Source: Mytilus trossulus
Taxonomy: Eukaryota > Mollusca > Bivalvia > Mytilida > Mytilidae
Assembly: GCF_036588685.1 (NCBI RefSeq)
Contig: NC_086379.1
Location: forward strand, 19,453,862-19,517,861
Length of the DNA stretch: 64,000 bases
Direction: 5' to 3'
This document shows, in pieces, positions 33,721 through 45,010 of the stretch. The stretch's first letter is position 1. Each line of letters starts with the position of its first letter. The position numbers were made by a program, and so were the translations under genes. A model generated the notes under the pieces. The model did not search any database. It was not told the origin of the DNA and saw nothing but the letters and a program-made list of their open reading frames with translations.

Positions 33721-34149
33721 AAAGCAGTGTCTGAACATAAATGAGTTTATCGCAGTGGATATGTTTTGGCAACTTTTTCATAACCTTTTTCATAACCTGA
33801 GATCATGCAAATTTTGATGGACATCGTGTTGCTCAATTTTTCGTTTTTAATATTGTGTTTTGTATTATTTTGTTGATGATTTTGTCGTACAGGGAGATAT
33901 TGATAAAACTGATTGATATTAAAAAAAAAGACTTTAAGACCACATATCAAAATACACCAAAAGCGTTAATGACGTAGATATTAACATTCAATGGAATAAA
34001 CAAACTTGCGGCAGCTGCATCCAAGAACGTGTAATAGAATAAACAAATCAACGGAATCTTACCAAAACACGTGATGAAATAACATAGGTTTGATTTGCAT
34101 ATATCATATAAGGTAGGCGAAACAAATTATGACATTGTAAACATATTTA
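33721..34149. other. No feature recognised
   Basis: No supported gene. Confidence 0.5.
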
Positions 34150-34425
34150 CAATAGTTATCAAAAGTACCAGGATTATAATTTTATACGCCAGACGCGCGT
34201 TTCGTCTACATAAGACTCATCAGTGACGCTCAGATCAAAATAGTTAAAAAGCCAAACAAATACAAAGTTGAAGAGCATTGAGGACCCAAAATTCCTAAAA
34301 GTTGTGCCAAATACGGCTAAGGTAATCTACTCCTGGGGTAGGAAAATCCTTAGTTTTTAGAATAATTCAAAGTTTTGTAAACAGAAAATTTATAAAAATG
34401 ACCATATAATTGATATTATTACAAG
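34150..34425 (-). repeat. Hammerhead element, single copy with intact ribozyme
   Basis: On the - strand: part of a monomer body ('gggtcctcaatgctcttcaac' reversed on +, 'ttggcacaac' region), the intact ribozyme, then the 'ataatcctggtac' tail. The body is truncated at about 34420. Confidence 0.85.
34186..34229 (-). ncRNA. Hammerhead ribozyme, family A, intact
   Basis: Identical over 44 nt to the copy at 9316-9359. Helix I is GCGTCA/TGGCGT, the core CTGATGA, helix II GTC/GAC around TTATGTA, then GAA, the palindrome ACGCGCGT, and C17 at 34192. Predicted cleavage is between 34192 and 34191. Confidence 0.88.
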
Positions 34426-34484
34426 ATATTCTTGGGGATAACTTGGCAATCACATATTGTGAAATTTATTAAATCACACTGTAT

Positions 34485-34565
34485 ATTTTAGCCATGGCGT
34501 TGTCAGTTTGTTTTAGATTTATGATTTTGACTGTCCCTTTGGTATCTTTCGTCCCTCTTTTTATC
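34485..34565 (+). repeat. Retroelement 3' end fragment (R1)
   Basis: 'gccatggcgttgtcagtttgttttag' (split copy) and 'ctttggtatctttcgtccctctt'. Only the last ~75 bp of the element. Confidence 0.75.
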
Positions 34566-34815
34566 ATTTGTCTCTCAAGCCAAGGAATAATCTATAAAGG
34601 CAAATAAATGTAGATTCTGTTAATTTTCATTTTATCATCTCTGATAAAAACTTGTGTTAACAAGTGTCGTTTATGTGTATATTTACCCCCGGAATTTATA
34701 TATTAACGTTACGCTAATCGAGCAAAGAGTTATTATATAATTTCGTCAAGTACGTTTAGTATTAAATTCTTATTGGAAAACATCTACTATGTTGTTATGT
34801 CTCTTATGATCCATA

Positions 34816-36073
34816 TACACACATGTAAAAAAGTATTACAACACCAAATTGAAATTGAAATTAAAAAACACTCTTTATTATTTTGTGATATAATTTGGTA
34901 AAATAAAACTATTTAAACATTATTTAAGTATCACCTGAGTTTAATCAATAAATATCGACTCGATAAGTTTTTACCTGCACATGCAGCTACTGTACCCGTA
35001 AACAGCAAAACAGATGTTTTATTCTCATTGTTTTCGACACTTTAAATAACCAAGTTTTGTGATTGACACCTGGTAATGGGTCCTTCACAACTCTTAACTG
35101 CAGCAAGATGACAGATTATCAGCATGAGAGAAGCAGGGATGTCGCTGTAACAACTGCACGTATTGTTGGTAATCACAATTCCACTATAAGTAGTTTTGAG
35201 AATAAAAATAAACCATGTTAAAGACCTTCAGAGATAATGATGACCCCCTATACCATTTGCTAGGGAAAATCAAGCATAATGAAGGTTGGTCAGAAGGAAA
35301 CCAATTGCATACAAGACAATCCTAAAAAGAGAGTGGTGGGCATACATGAGCCTTTTAACAAGAACTGTTCGAGACCGACTCATCGCTACTGGTTATCGTG
35401 TGATAAGACTACTTGCAGACCTTTGCCTACGAACAGACACACAGTTTTCCGTATCCAATGTAGTGCAGAGCTGGCCAGGTTGGAAAATTAGCATCGTGGA
35501 GGAAGATCCATTGTTCCAATTGAATTCGTTCCATCTTCCTTGGCCCGATCGTACCCCGGAATTGAACCATATCGAGCATATATGGAACACTATTGGGCGG
35601 AAAGTGCGCGACAGGACACCCCAGTTCAAACACATCATGAAATAAACAATGCCCTTCATCAGAAATGGTTGCTGCTAGCTTAGCAACATATGAGTCGATT
35701 TATTGCAGGAATCTGAAGACGTTTAGATGCGGTTATCTCTTTGAATGGAGGCTGCGCACACAATACTAATTATTTGGCGTATAGCGATCAACCATGATGT
35801 GAACAGTCATCTGAGGGCTAATTTTGAAATGTCAAACAGTGAAAGTTGTAAAATGCATCTTTTGTTACAAAAAACACTTCATTTTGTCATTAAAATTGTG
35901 GTTATATAAATCATTTTTTTTCACACATTTTTTGTTCGTTTCAATGCCAATGTTATCATAAACTATGTTTCAATAATATTATTCAAATATTTTATTATAT
36001 TTCATCCAAAAAAAGAGGCTGATTTTTCAAGTTTTAAAAAATCAAGGTGTTGCAATACTTTTTTCCATGTGTA
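34816..36073 (+). mobile_element. Tc1/mariner-type transposon, degenerate but with both ends
   Basis: The left end (CACACATGTAAAAAAGTATT..CAACACC) and right end (complement of CACATGGAAAAAAGTATT..CAACACC) form ~27-bp terminal inverted repeats. They sit in TATA contexts, as expected for TA target duplication. The ~1.26-kb size and interior transposase relic fit the superfamily. Confidence 0.85.
35100..35790 (+). pseudogene. Tc1-like transposase, inactivated
   Basis: The reading frame is broken by several frameshifts and stops but remains recognisable. At 35110-35200 there is an N-terminal DNA-binding segment (MREAGMSL.. then TARIVGNHNSTIS in another frame). At 35286-35400 comes WWAYMSLLTRTVRDRLIATGY, and at 35545-35625 the end of the catalytic domain, LPWPDRTPELNHIEHIWNTI, where the family has P-DLNPIEH-W. 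The C-terminal QHMSRFIAGI then RRLDAVI follows at about 35675-35740. The middle of the catalytic domain, with its first two acidic residues, is largely missing. It would have cut and pasted the element by its ends; this copy cannot. Confidence 0.85.
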
Positions 36074-37194
36074 TATTTCATTTTAGTACTCTGAATTTTC
36101 AATGTTATTAAATCAACTTGTAGCCGAAATAAATAAATAAATACAAGAATCTGAAGCGACACTATGTATGAACTATGTTGTTTTGTACGTTTTCAAGACA
36201 GCATATTCGACTCAAACACGCCCGAACATAAAACGGTGCATTTGACTTCCTCTTTTTTATCAAAATGTTGCACATTTTAAGGATTATTTTTCCAAAAAAC
36301 TGTCGCCATGGTAACATATCCGAAGTATTCTTTAAAAAACTTTTTTTAATAACCTCACCCAACTCATGATGAAACCCACACATCCTCGTGTAGTATGATC
36401 GAGTCTACAACTCATTTCTTATTGCTTTGTTGAAAATATGACGAATTGCTAATGACATTATTTTCTCAATTAATTATCCAGTCACACTAAACACGAATTT
36501 ACTTTTATTTGAATCACAAGCTCTACATTTGGACTAAAATAAAGATATTTTTTTTGAGAAAGTACAAAAATTCTTAATAAATTGCAAGAGATTAACAAGA
36601 TAAATTGTTTTTTTTACTATTTTCACTAAGTTGCATTTCATCTAAACATGTGACTGTATAGTATTTCAGTGTAGTTTTCTTTTTTTTTTATTTCCTTTTT
36701 TTCTTCTTTTGTTGTATATATTTTCATTATTTTAAAATTTAGGTTTATTTTCTCCTTTCTTTTTCAGTTATATAGTTACTTATTTATTCTTGTCCCATAT
36801 CATAGTAATAATATTTTTGTAAAGTTAACTGGAGTTGGTATTTCAAGGAAACGGATTAATATAAGCTATTTATAGCGTGTTTCCTAATCCTATTATTATT
36901 GTGTATTTTGTATGATAATATAATTGTATTGATGATGAATAAATATGTTTATACTAAACTAAACCACAAAAAAACTTCAGAAGAGATGACTTCAACCTCG
37001 CTGCTAGGAATTATTGAATCAATAGATTGTATAAAGGAAATGACTTATATGTATTAAGAAATAACCTAGCTAATAAGAAGAACTAACTAATGTATTACAA
37101 AGTTATGACTATTTGATGTTTTTCTTATATTATTTTTAAATGTTACATGTTGTCAAGATAAAAAAAAAGAATATATATTGTATAACAAATACAT
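36074..37194. other. No supported gene
   Basis: AT-rich with T-runs (36670-36730). The 73-codon - strand frame (36162-36383) has no features. Confidence 0.5.
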
Positions 37195-37375
37195 TAGAAA
37201 AGAGGGACGAAAGATACCAGAGGGACATTCAAACTCATAAATCGAAAATAAACTGACAACGCCATGGATAAAAAAGAAAATGACAAACAGACAAACAATA
37301 GTACACATGACACAACATAGAAAACTAAGAATAAACAACACGATCCCCACCAAAAACAAGGGGTGATAGTAGGAA
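37195..37375 (-). repeat. Retroelement 3' end fragment (R1)
   Basis: 'gagggacgaaagataccagag', 'ttcaaactcataaatcg', 'acaacgccatgg' and 'ccaccaaaaacaaggggtgat' are the reverse complement of 22330-22500. Confidence 0.8.
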
Positions 37376-37547
37376 AATTGTACGTTTACTTACAATTTTT
37401 TGGCAAAAAATCACCTCCTCCAAAATATCTTAAAAAACATATTTATGAAATATGAATGTTGCATTAATTTAAATATTGCATGTTTGTAAATATTGTCATG
37501 TTTGTCTTGGTAAAAATTCAATTTTTGGATTATATACTAATATAATG

Positions 37548-37588
37548 ATTGGATTGGATTGGATTTGATTTGATTTGATTTGATTTCC
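37548..37588. repeat. Pentanucleotide microsatellite (GGATT then TGATT)
   Basis: About eight units; the unit changes by one base midway. Confidence 0.9.
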
Positions 37589-38334
37589 CACATCTTCTTA
37601 CTGTAAATTCAGAAATTATTGTGTTTTTTTTTATTAATGCAAAAAACTGACTGAGTTACAATCGCAATAATTCGAACTCGCATTTAAAAAACATTAATAT
37701 GAATTAAACAGGATTTTTCTTAATATCCCAAAAATTAAAATAGCATTCTAGTCTAAAACGACAAAATCGCATTAATAATTTCAAAATTTACATAGATATA
37801 ACCCAAAAAGTCGACCCCAATCGAAGAAAAATGAAGTCGTTCAGAGAGGATGCTGTTATTTCACACAGTCTGTGCTTTGGCACAAGTTGTTTAATATACT
37901 ATATGTGTGAGTGCAAAATGACTCATCTTTGGTATAATCGTTAATTGTGTTAAGTGTATACTGTCTTCGCCGTTGGTATTTTTGACGAATGTTGTGTTCA
38001 TGCTAGGATTAGGGATAGTCAAGGTGTGTAGACAAAACATCATGCTCTACATGCCATCTTTCTGAAACTTTGTAAGAAAAAAAAATAGAAACTATTATGT
38101 CGGAACGATACAAACTTAGACATTTATTATCATCTTCGAAATACAACACAAACAAACGTATCTATTAAACATTTCTTCCGAAATAGAGCAGGTCCGATGT
38201 CTTGACCGTGCTAAAATTGTGATAGACCTTTAGTTTTTGAAGACCTTTGTAATAAAGTTCCCTTGGATCCTAAAATTGACATCCAGGTACACAAACTTAT
38301 TCTTCTTTTTTTCAACATTCGATTAATATTTTCT
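37589..38334. other. No feature recognised
   Basis: No supported gene. Confidence 0.5.
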
Positions 38335-38500
38335 TGATAGATGGTTACTGCTCACAAGGAAGCTATTAAACCAAGAGTTCCAAATGGTGAAGTTGAAATC
38401 ATCCCTTCGTAAATTTTACGGACGCCATCACGAGTTGGTTGACCGTTATGGAATAACCGTTTCACAAATGATATCGGATATGTTCCTTACGTCGTAACTA
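38335..38500 (+). pseudogene. Reverse-transcriptase protein tail, second copy
   Basis: Matches the last ~55 codons of the 21877-22197 frame (TRKLLN, KLKSSLRKFYGRHHELVDRYG, TVSQMI) with few changes, ending at the same stop. It is 5'-truncated further than the first copy. Sequence identity is high, so both insertions are fairly young. Confidence 0.75.
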
Positions 38501-38810
38501 CAATCCCCTTCCCTTTCATGAATTTGACCTACCGAATTAGACTATTTACCGGATTTGTAATCACATAAGCAACACGACGGGTGCCGCATGTGGAGCAGGA
38601 TCTGCTTACCCTTCCGGAGCACCTGAGATCACCCCTAGTTTTTGGTGGGGTTCGTGTTGTTTATTCTTTAGTTTTCTATGTTGTGTCATGTGTACTATTG
38701 TTTTTCTGTTTGTCTTTTTCATTTTTAGCCATGGCGTTGTCAGTTTGTTTTAGATTTACGAGTTTGACTGTCCCTTTGGTGTCTTTCGTCCCTCTTTTAA
38801 TAGAAATAAA
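38501..38810 (+). repeat. Retroelement 3' untranslated end, second copy
   Basis: Nearly identical to 22198-22510. It ends in 'cctcttttaatagaaataaaagg', a tail suited to target-primed insertion. Confidence 0.8.
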
Positions 38811-39443
38811 AGGATAATTCCATATAATTTTTATATAAACTCGCTTAATTGGACTTTTTGACATTTTTATATTACATACTATTATAAGGCCTTAGAAACA
38901 AGCTTGGACTTTAAAACCTTCAACACTATCTATTGATTTAATTATATGTTCCTTTTGAAGCATCTGAATACTATTTTTTTGGGAAATAACACAATTTACC
39001 CCTTTACTTTCAATGATATATTAATTGTTTTCAAGTCTATTATTTTTATGATAGATCATGTTATTGTTCTAAGTCCTGACAAAAAAAAGGATGTATTGAA
39101 TTATAATTCTAGTACCTATGATAATTATAAACATTCTAAGGACATGCATTTTAAATTAAAAAGGTATGTTTTTTAAGTTTGATATATGGAGAAAACACTT
39201 TCATTTCTAGTGTTCGAAGCAGTTTTCGATGTTCACCTTCATAGGGAAAGCTCACATCCAAAAACTTGAAAGCCAATATTGTATAAGACTAGTACACATC
39301 AGGGGATATACATTCTATATTGAATCTTTGAAAAAATAGCCAAATTCGTCAAAGGTCAATTGCCTGAGGAATTTTTAACTTTATTTTCTGAATCATAGAT
39401 TATTTTTGTCACTTAGGAATGAATCCAAACCAACCCTTTTAGC
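38811..39443. other. No feature recognised
   Basis: A 76-codon + strand frame (38946-39176) has no features. Confidence 0.5.
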
Positions 39444-40441
39444 CTCGGTCACACCTTACCAGATAGGACGAACGGACGCCTAACGGATGCAAATAAAAGT
39501 TGCCGTTGACAAAATTGCTATCTGTTGGGAGTCCGGCCGTTGATGTAGATACCGAATAAACGGACGTGTAACGAATGCATAACAAACACACACCGGATAT
39601 GCAACGTACGAGAAACGAAAACGTACCGGATAGAACGGATGTTGAACGTACGAGAAACGGAAACGTACCGTATAGAACGGATGTTGAACGTACATCCAAC
39701 GGACGAGTACCGCATAAAACGGACATCTTACGGAAGCGTACCGGATAAAACGGACGAACAAGATATACGGAAAAACTAAAGGCGACAATAATGATACATG
39801 TAAATCGCATAAATATTCAAAAAGTTTCTGTGTAATTGGTTTTGGTTTGTTTTTCTAAATACCGCCACAGGGCAGTGTCTGGTCTGAATAAGAGCTGCAT
39901 GATTGTGAAGACGTGCCTTTACTCTAAGATCGATTATGAATAATAAGAATTAATGAACCTTAAGAAATCTGATATACCAATAATTGGAATTTCTGACGCG
40001 AAATTTTCAAATGGCATTTATCCGTTTCAGATCCGCTCATCATCCGTTTTATCCGTTATACGTCCAGTAGAAGTCCGTTTTTTTTTCGTTCAACATCCGT
40101 TAAACGTCCGATGGAATTAGTTGTTGAATTTATCTCCCAGACCTCCAACGGATGTATAACAGACACTTAACGGATAAAAAATGGAAACGAAACGGACGAC
40201 TACCGTACAAAACGGACGTCCAACGGAAGTTGACTGGACATTTAAACCGTGGGACGTCCGTTCAAAGTTTTTAACATGCTAAAAATGTTCCACCGGACAG
40301 ATAAAACGTACGCTTAACGGACATGCAACGGATATGAACGGACGTCTAAAGGATAAGAACGGACGTCTTACTATATGAACGGATTGAAAAAGAGTTATCC
40401 GAAAGGCGTCCGTTCGAGCTATCCGGTAAGGTGTGACCGAG
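39444..40441. mobile_element. Inverted-repeat element with internal ACGGAC arrays
   Basis: The ends CTCGGTCACACCTTACC and the reverse complement match over 34 of 37 positions and bound 998 bp. Left-half sequence carries dozens of AACGGACG / ACGTACG / CGGATG words. The right half carries both these and their complements (ATCCGTT, CGTCC), so large parts can fold back. No transposase frame is present; the 123-codon - strand frame is a translation of the array. Target duplication is unclear (CTTTTA left, CTTTAA right). Confidence 0.85.
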
Positions 40442-40489
40442 TCTTTAATGATCAATTTGTTTTCCTCGGTTTTGGTTTGTGATCCGGAT

Positions 40490-40785
40490 ATGTTTCCCTC
40501 AGATTTATGACTATTGAACAGCGATATACATCAATTGATTTTTACCTTTATGTATTGTTGTGAATATAATGAAATGTATGCGACTATCATATAAGTGAGA
40601 GCTTCAGCAAGCTATAAAAACAGGTTCAACCCACAATTTTCAACACAAGAAAACTCCTGTACCAAGTCAGGAATAATAAAGTTATCATTCATTTTTTTTT
40701 AATGTGTTTTACCTTTTGATTTTGCCATTTGTTTACGGACTTCCTGAATTGAATTCGGAATTAGGTATTTTTGTTATTTTATTGT
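40490..40785 (+). repeat. Repeat W fragment then repeat X
   Basis: 40490-40560 is reversed W ('cctcagatttatgactattgaacagc'). 40590-40785 is X ('gcaagctataaaaacaggttcaaccca', 'cctgtaccaagtcaggaata', 'ttgattttgccatttg'). Confidence 0.6.
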
Positions 40786-42060
40786 ATTGTACTATTGTCT
40801 TTATATAGTCTACAGTATACTTATAACACTTGTTGTATCATTACAGCATTCATTACGTATAAGGTTGTTCCTTCACATATTAGTTACAAGTTCATGCCAG
40901 GCTTATCGTCTGGTTAGTTTGATCGTTGTGTAAAAAATATATAGACATATCCCGAAAAGTTATGAGTTTACTATTCAGGATATAATATATTTTTTATTTC
41001 TGCAGTTAATTTATCATTATTGTAGGTATCTGAAGTTGATAGTTTCTCCCAAGGAAATAATCTGATGAACTGCTGTTCCGTTTGTGTATAATATAAAACA
41101 CATTGCAGTTGTTCTGCTTTCGACGGACAAAAGTTGAAATTAAATACTCGTTTTGTTATACTTAATTTCAGTTTCCTTCGGAATAAGCTTATCACAAATA
41201 CCAGGCTTTAAATTTTGTAAGTCAGACGTGTCGTATACAAAAAAAATCATCAATTTCTTGAATATCATACCAACTAGGAGATATAGATTCTGTATGTTAT
41301 GCAATTGGAATGTTGCTACATAGAAATGAAACGTTATCAATTGAGAAGCTGAAACCGTATCTGCTGTCGAAAAGTTTTGTTTCAAACCAACCGTCATTGT
41401 CATTTTCTAGTTGCAAGTCATTTATAGAGTTACCGCCATCAGTAATGCTCCACTCGTACTTATTAAGCCAGGCAGAGATGTATAAAATTATAGATACATT
41501 AAAATCTGAAAATCTATTTTAATAAAAAGACCTACGAAAGTTCTTGATTGTTTTCAAACAAAAGACAAGGCACAAGTCGGCAGTCCTATTACGTGATATG
41601 GGTTCTTTTAAAGAGTGAACGACACGTCATATTTATCTAAATGATTTCTAGCCATGCATTTTGGTTTTGAAGGTGACATATTTATAATAAAAACCTAAGT
41701 TTGTTTTTATTCAATTTTGACTGATGGGGTTCTATTTCATACATGATGAGATTCTCTTGAAGAATGAAGATAAGCTAGCAATGCAATTGCAAACATTATT
41801 ACGTCAACCTTACGTTCCGCTTAGTATATATAAGGTTATCTCACCAAATATTTAAAGTTCAGTTAATACGTTTAACGTAACTATCCTACCAAACTGAAAA
41901 TACAGGATATCCCATATCGTCATATTAACTTTTTTTGATAAATTGCTCTGTACTAAATTAGGACTTTCTTTTTTCGATTAAATTGTTTCAGCTTGTTCAT
42001 TCGAGACCTTTTCTAGCCGATTGTGCGATATGGTGGTTCTCATTGTTCGAGGCCGTAACA
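40786..42060. other. No supported gene
   Basis: 41195-41260 holds a - strand hammerhead-element tail and a destroyed ribozyme ('accaggctttaaattttgtaagtcagacgtg'). Open frames of 70-87 codons at 40971-41522 lack features. Confidence 0.5.
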
Positions 42061-42072
42061 TTGCCTATATAT

Positions 42073-42200
42073 AGAATAATAGGTAGTTGAGTTTTTGATA
42101 CTGACTATATCATGTGGAATATCTAGACGAGCCCGTTAGGGCGAGTTAAGATATTAAACAATATATAGTCAGTATCAAAAACTCAACTACCTATTATTCT
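42073..42200. repeat. Perfect 38-bp inverted repeat
   Basis: Arms 42073-42110 and 42163-42200 are exact reverse complements around a 52-bp loop that itself contains GAGCCCGTTAGGGCGAG. Probably a small foldback element. Confidence 0.85.
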
Positions 42201-42212
42201 GTTAATCGGTAA

Positions 42213-42266
42213 TTATGACGTGACGCAATGTTATGACGTCACGCAATATTATGACGTCAAGCAATG
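42213..42266. repeat. Three 18-bp tandem units with TGACGTCA-type core
   Basis: TTATGACGTSACGCAAT-type units at 42213, 42231 and 42249. The middle one has the full CRE palindrome TGACGTCA; the others differ by one base. They sit directly beside the perfect inverted repeat. Confidence 0.85.
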
Positions 42267-43129
42267 TATTGCCTAATACTTTTAGTGATACAGCCAGTAC
42301 GTTGATACTCGAAAATATCAGGCAGTAAGATCAAAGGGAAAATATATGAAGTACCGATAAAATGCTTATATCAGATCACTTCATTTGAACATTTGTGGAT
42401 AGTTGATTTATCATCGAAGCTTGTACAGCAGCATATATAATTGCTTCTATCCACTTCATTTGAACTCTGGTAGGTAGCTGTTTTTATTGTTGAAGACCGT
42501 ACGTTCGTCTAAAATTTCTCAGATCTACATCATTAGGTTTTTGGTAGACAGTTGACTCATTAGCAGTCGTACCGCTAACTTTTTGTATTACATTGATTCC
42601 AGTCTATCAGACAACAAATATCAGTGTGCTTCTTCACGTTGGTCATACAATGGTGTGAAAGGTTTGAACTTTGTTTTATTATATCACAGTTTCTACTGTC
42701 AGGTGAAATATTGACTTTATACCTGCAAGTAAAATCAATCCTTATGCAATTAACAAGCACTTAAACATTACGTCAGCTTTTAAAGTCACTTTAATAACTG
42801 TTAAAGGAAAAACGCGTTAATTAGGGCTTTTCATATAAAAAGTGTTATATTCAGTGCAATTAGTTATTCTTTTAATCAAAATGACATTTAGTTTTTGTCA
42901 TTCGCTACATTTCATTACATTAATGTTACAGGAATATAACTAATTGACGTCGAGTACTTAATTTGAACTTCAGAAGGACCAAATACATGTATGTCACAAC
43001 TTAGTTGTGATTATGAACACTATATTTATCAATTAATAGTGATTTTGTAAAAATTATAACGTACCAGGTACAACATGTATCGGTATTTTATAATAACATA
43101 ACAAGCACGTAGTCTTTGGTTTACCTTAT
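42267..43129. other. No supported gene
   Basis: Short pieces resembling repeat Z ('cacttcatttgaac', 'gttgaagaccgtacgt', 'agttgactcattagcagtcgtacc'; 42440-42580). Nothing else. Confidence 0.45.
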
Positions 43130-43335
43130 ATAAGACGTACAAGTGAGAGGTTGAACTAGCTGTAAAACAATGTTTAATCAACCATTTTCTACACAAGAAA
43201 ACGCACGTGCCAAGTCAGAAATATGATACTTATAATCAATTCGTTTGATGTGTTTGAGCTTTTGGTTTTGCCATTTGATTTAGGGACTTTCGTTTCGAAT
43301 TTTCATCGGAGTTCAGTATTGTAGTGAGTTTACTT
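43130..43335 (+). repeat. Dispersed repeat X
   Basis: 'gtgagaggttgaactagctgta', 'ccaagtcagaaatatgata', 'attcgtttgatgtgtttgagc' and 'catcggagttcagtatt'. Confidence 0.7.
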
Positions 43336-44200
43336 CATATCACTGCCATATATGAATGAATTCATGTCACATCCTTTTATATTGTATTGTTACAAAATGT
43401 TTATACCGACATAATACATGTAATAAGATAACTTGGAGTATTATAATCTGTTGTCAGCGAAATATAAACTAATCTGATCTAAACTAGTATCCTCATTAAA
43501 CAGGAAAGTGCTTCATGTTATGTGGATGTATTATATATGAAAATGGATAGGAGGAAACGTAAAACATAAATATCATTTGTTATCACTGCATAAACAATTA
43601 TTGGACAAAAACCTGCAAAAGACTTTAAAGTTATAATTAGAAATTACAATATATACTTGCAAACATTTAAAAGACATGTACATGTATTCCATAGAAATTC
43701 AAGAATTTTATGAATATACAAATGTTTATTCATCTCCAAGTAAATACGATATTCCATGATGGCTTGTAATGTTTCTGTTATGGTTTTGATTGAATAATGT
43801 GCTATATGTCTTATCATTTGTCTAAATAGTAATGAAATTGCCTTTCAATACCATCATTGTCATATTATCTATGACTGGTGTGCCGAGATTGAATTTGCAT
43901 TGCTTTAAGATGTGTCTTACGTAATTATTTTCAACATTGTTAAAACGCGTAAGGTTTAGGTAGCCTTTATAACAGGTTCGATCCTCCGTTTTTTTTAAAT
44001 GTTATATACCAATGCAAGTCAGGAATATAGTTCGTTTCTATGTATGTTGGCGTTTGTTTTCGTTGTACTTCGGTGTTCCTCTTATAACTGGTGTGTTTCC
44101 CTTGGTTGAGGTTTGTAACCTGGATTTATTTTCTCTAAATCAATTTATTACTTTTTGAACACCGGTATATTACTGTTGCCTTTATTTGTATTTCCAATCA
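43336..44200. other. No supported gene
   Basis: AT-rich; repeat W-like words near 44040-44180 ('gtgtttcccttggttgaggtttgtaac', 'accggtatattactgttgcc'). Confidence 0.45.
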
Positions 44201-44204
44201 TGAT

Positions 44205-44290
44205 TACTTTGATAGATGATTGCTGCTCATAAGGAAGCTATCAAACTAAGAGTTCAAAGTGGTGAAGTTGAAATCATCCCTTCGTAAATT
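44205..44290 (+). repeat. Fragment of the reverse-transcriptase tail
   Basis: 'gctcataaggaagctatcaaa' and 'ggtgaagttgaaatcatccc', ending in 'cttcgtaaatttta', correspond to the KLLN..KLKSSLRKF region of 22040-22120. Confidence 0.75.
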
Positions 44291-44309
44291 TTATCACGCT
44301 ATGTATGAC

Positions 44310-45010
44310 ATATAAAATTGAGAATGGAAATGGGGAACGTGTCAAAGAGACAACAACCCGACCAAATAAAAAAAACAACAGCAGAAGGTCACCAACAGGT
44401 CTTCAATGTAGCGAGACATTCTCGCACCCGGAGGCGTCCTTCAGCTGGCCCCTAAACGAATATATACTAGTTCAGTGATAATGAACGCCATACTAATTTC
44501 CAAATTGTACACAAGAAACTAAAATTAAAATAATACAAGACTAGCAAAGGACAGAGGCTCCTGACTTGGGACAGGCGCAAAAATGCGGCGGGGTTAAACA
44601 TGTTTGTGAGATCTCAACCCTCCCCCTATACCTCTAAACAATGTAGAAAAGTAAACGCATAACAATACACACATTAAAATTCAGTTCAAGTCCGAGTCTG
44701 ATGTCAGAAGATGTAACCAAAGAAAATAAACAAAATGACAATAAAACATAAATAACAACAGACTACTAGCAGTTAACTGACATGTCAGCTCCAGACTTCA
44801 ATTAAACTGACTGAAAGATTATGATTTCATCATATGAACATTAGGCACAATCCTTCCCGTTAGGGGTTTAGTATCATACCATCATAACATATATGAGAAT
44901 AACATAACCCGTGTCATGCCAACAACTGTCTTTAGAATAAATGTGATAAGTTCCAATGCAAAGACCTTATCAGTGACTCAATATTAACGCCAAAATATGC
45001 AATCTTTAAT
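44310..45010 (+). repeat. Dispersed repeat Y, ~700 bp, fullest copy
   Basis: Starts 'aaattgagaatggaaatgggg', then 'gtcaaagagacaacaacccgacc', 'cagctggcccctaaac', 'ctcctgacttgggacaggcgc', 'gcggcggggttaaac' and 'cattcccgttaggggttt'-like blocks, and ends 'caatattaacgccaaaatatgc'. No coding frame. Partial copies at 50370, 53575, 54610 and 56595. Confidence 0.75.

Noticed and set aside
39439-39810. 123-codon open frame with repeated VRSTSVL-like words
   Set aside because: It is a translation of the ACGGAC/ACGTACG word array, and overlapping frames give similar repeats.
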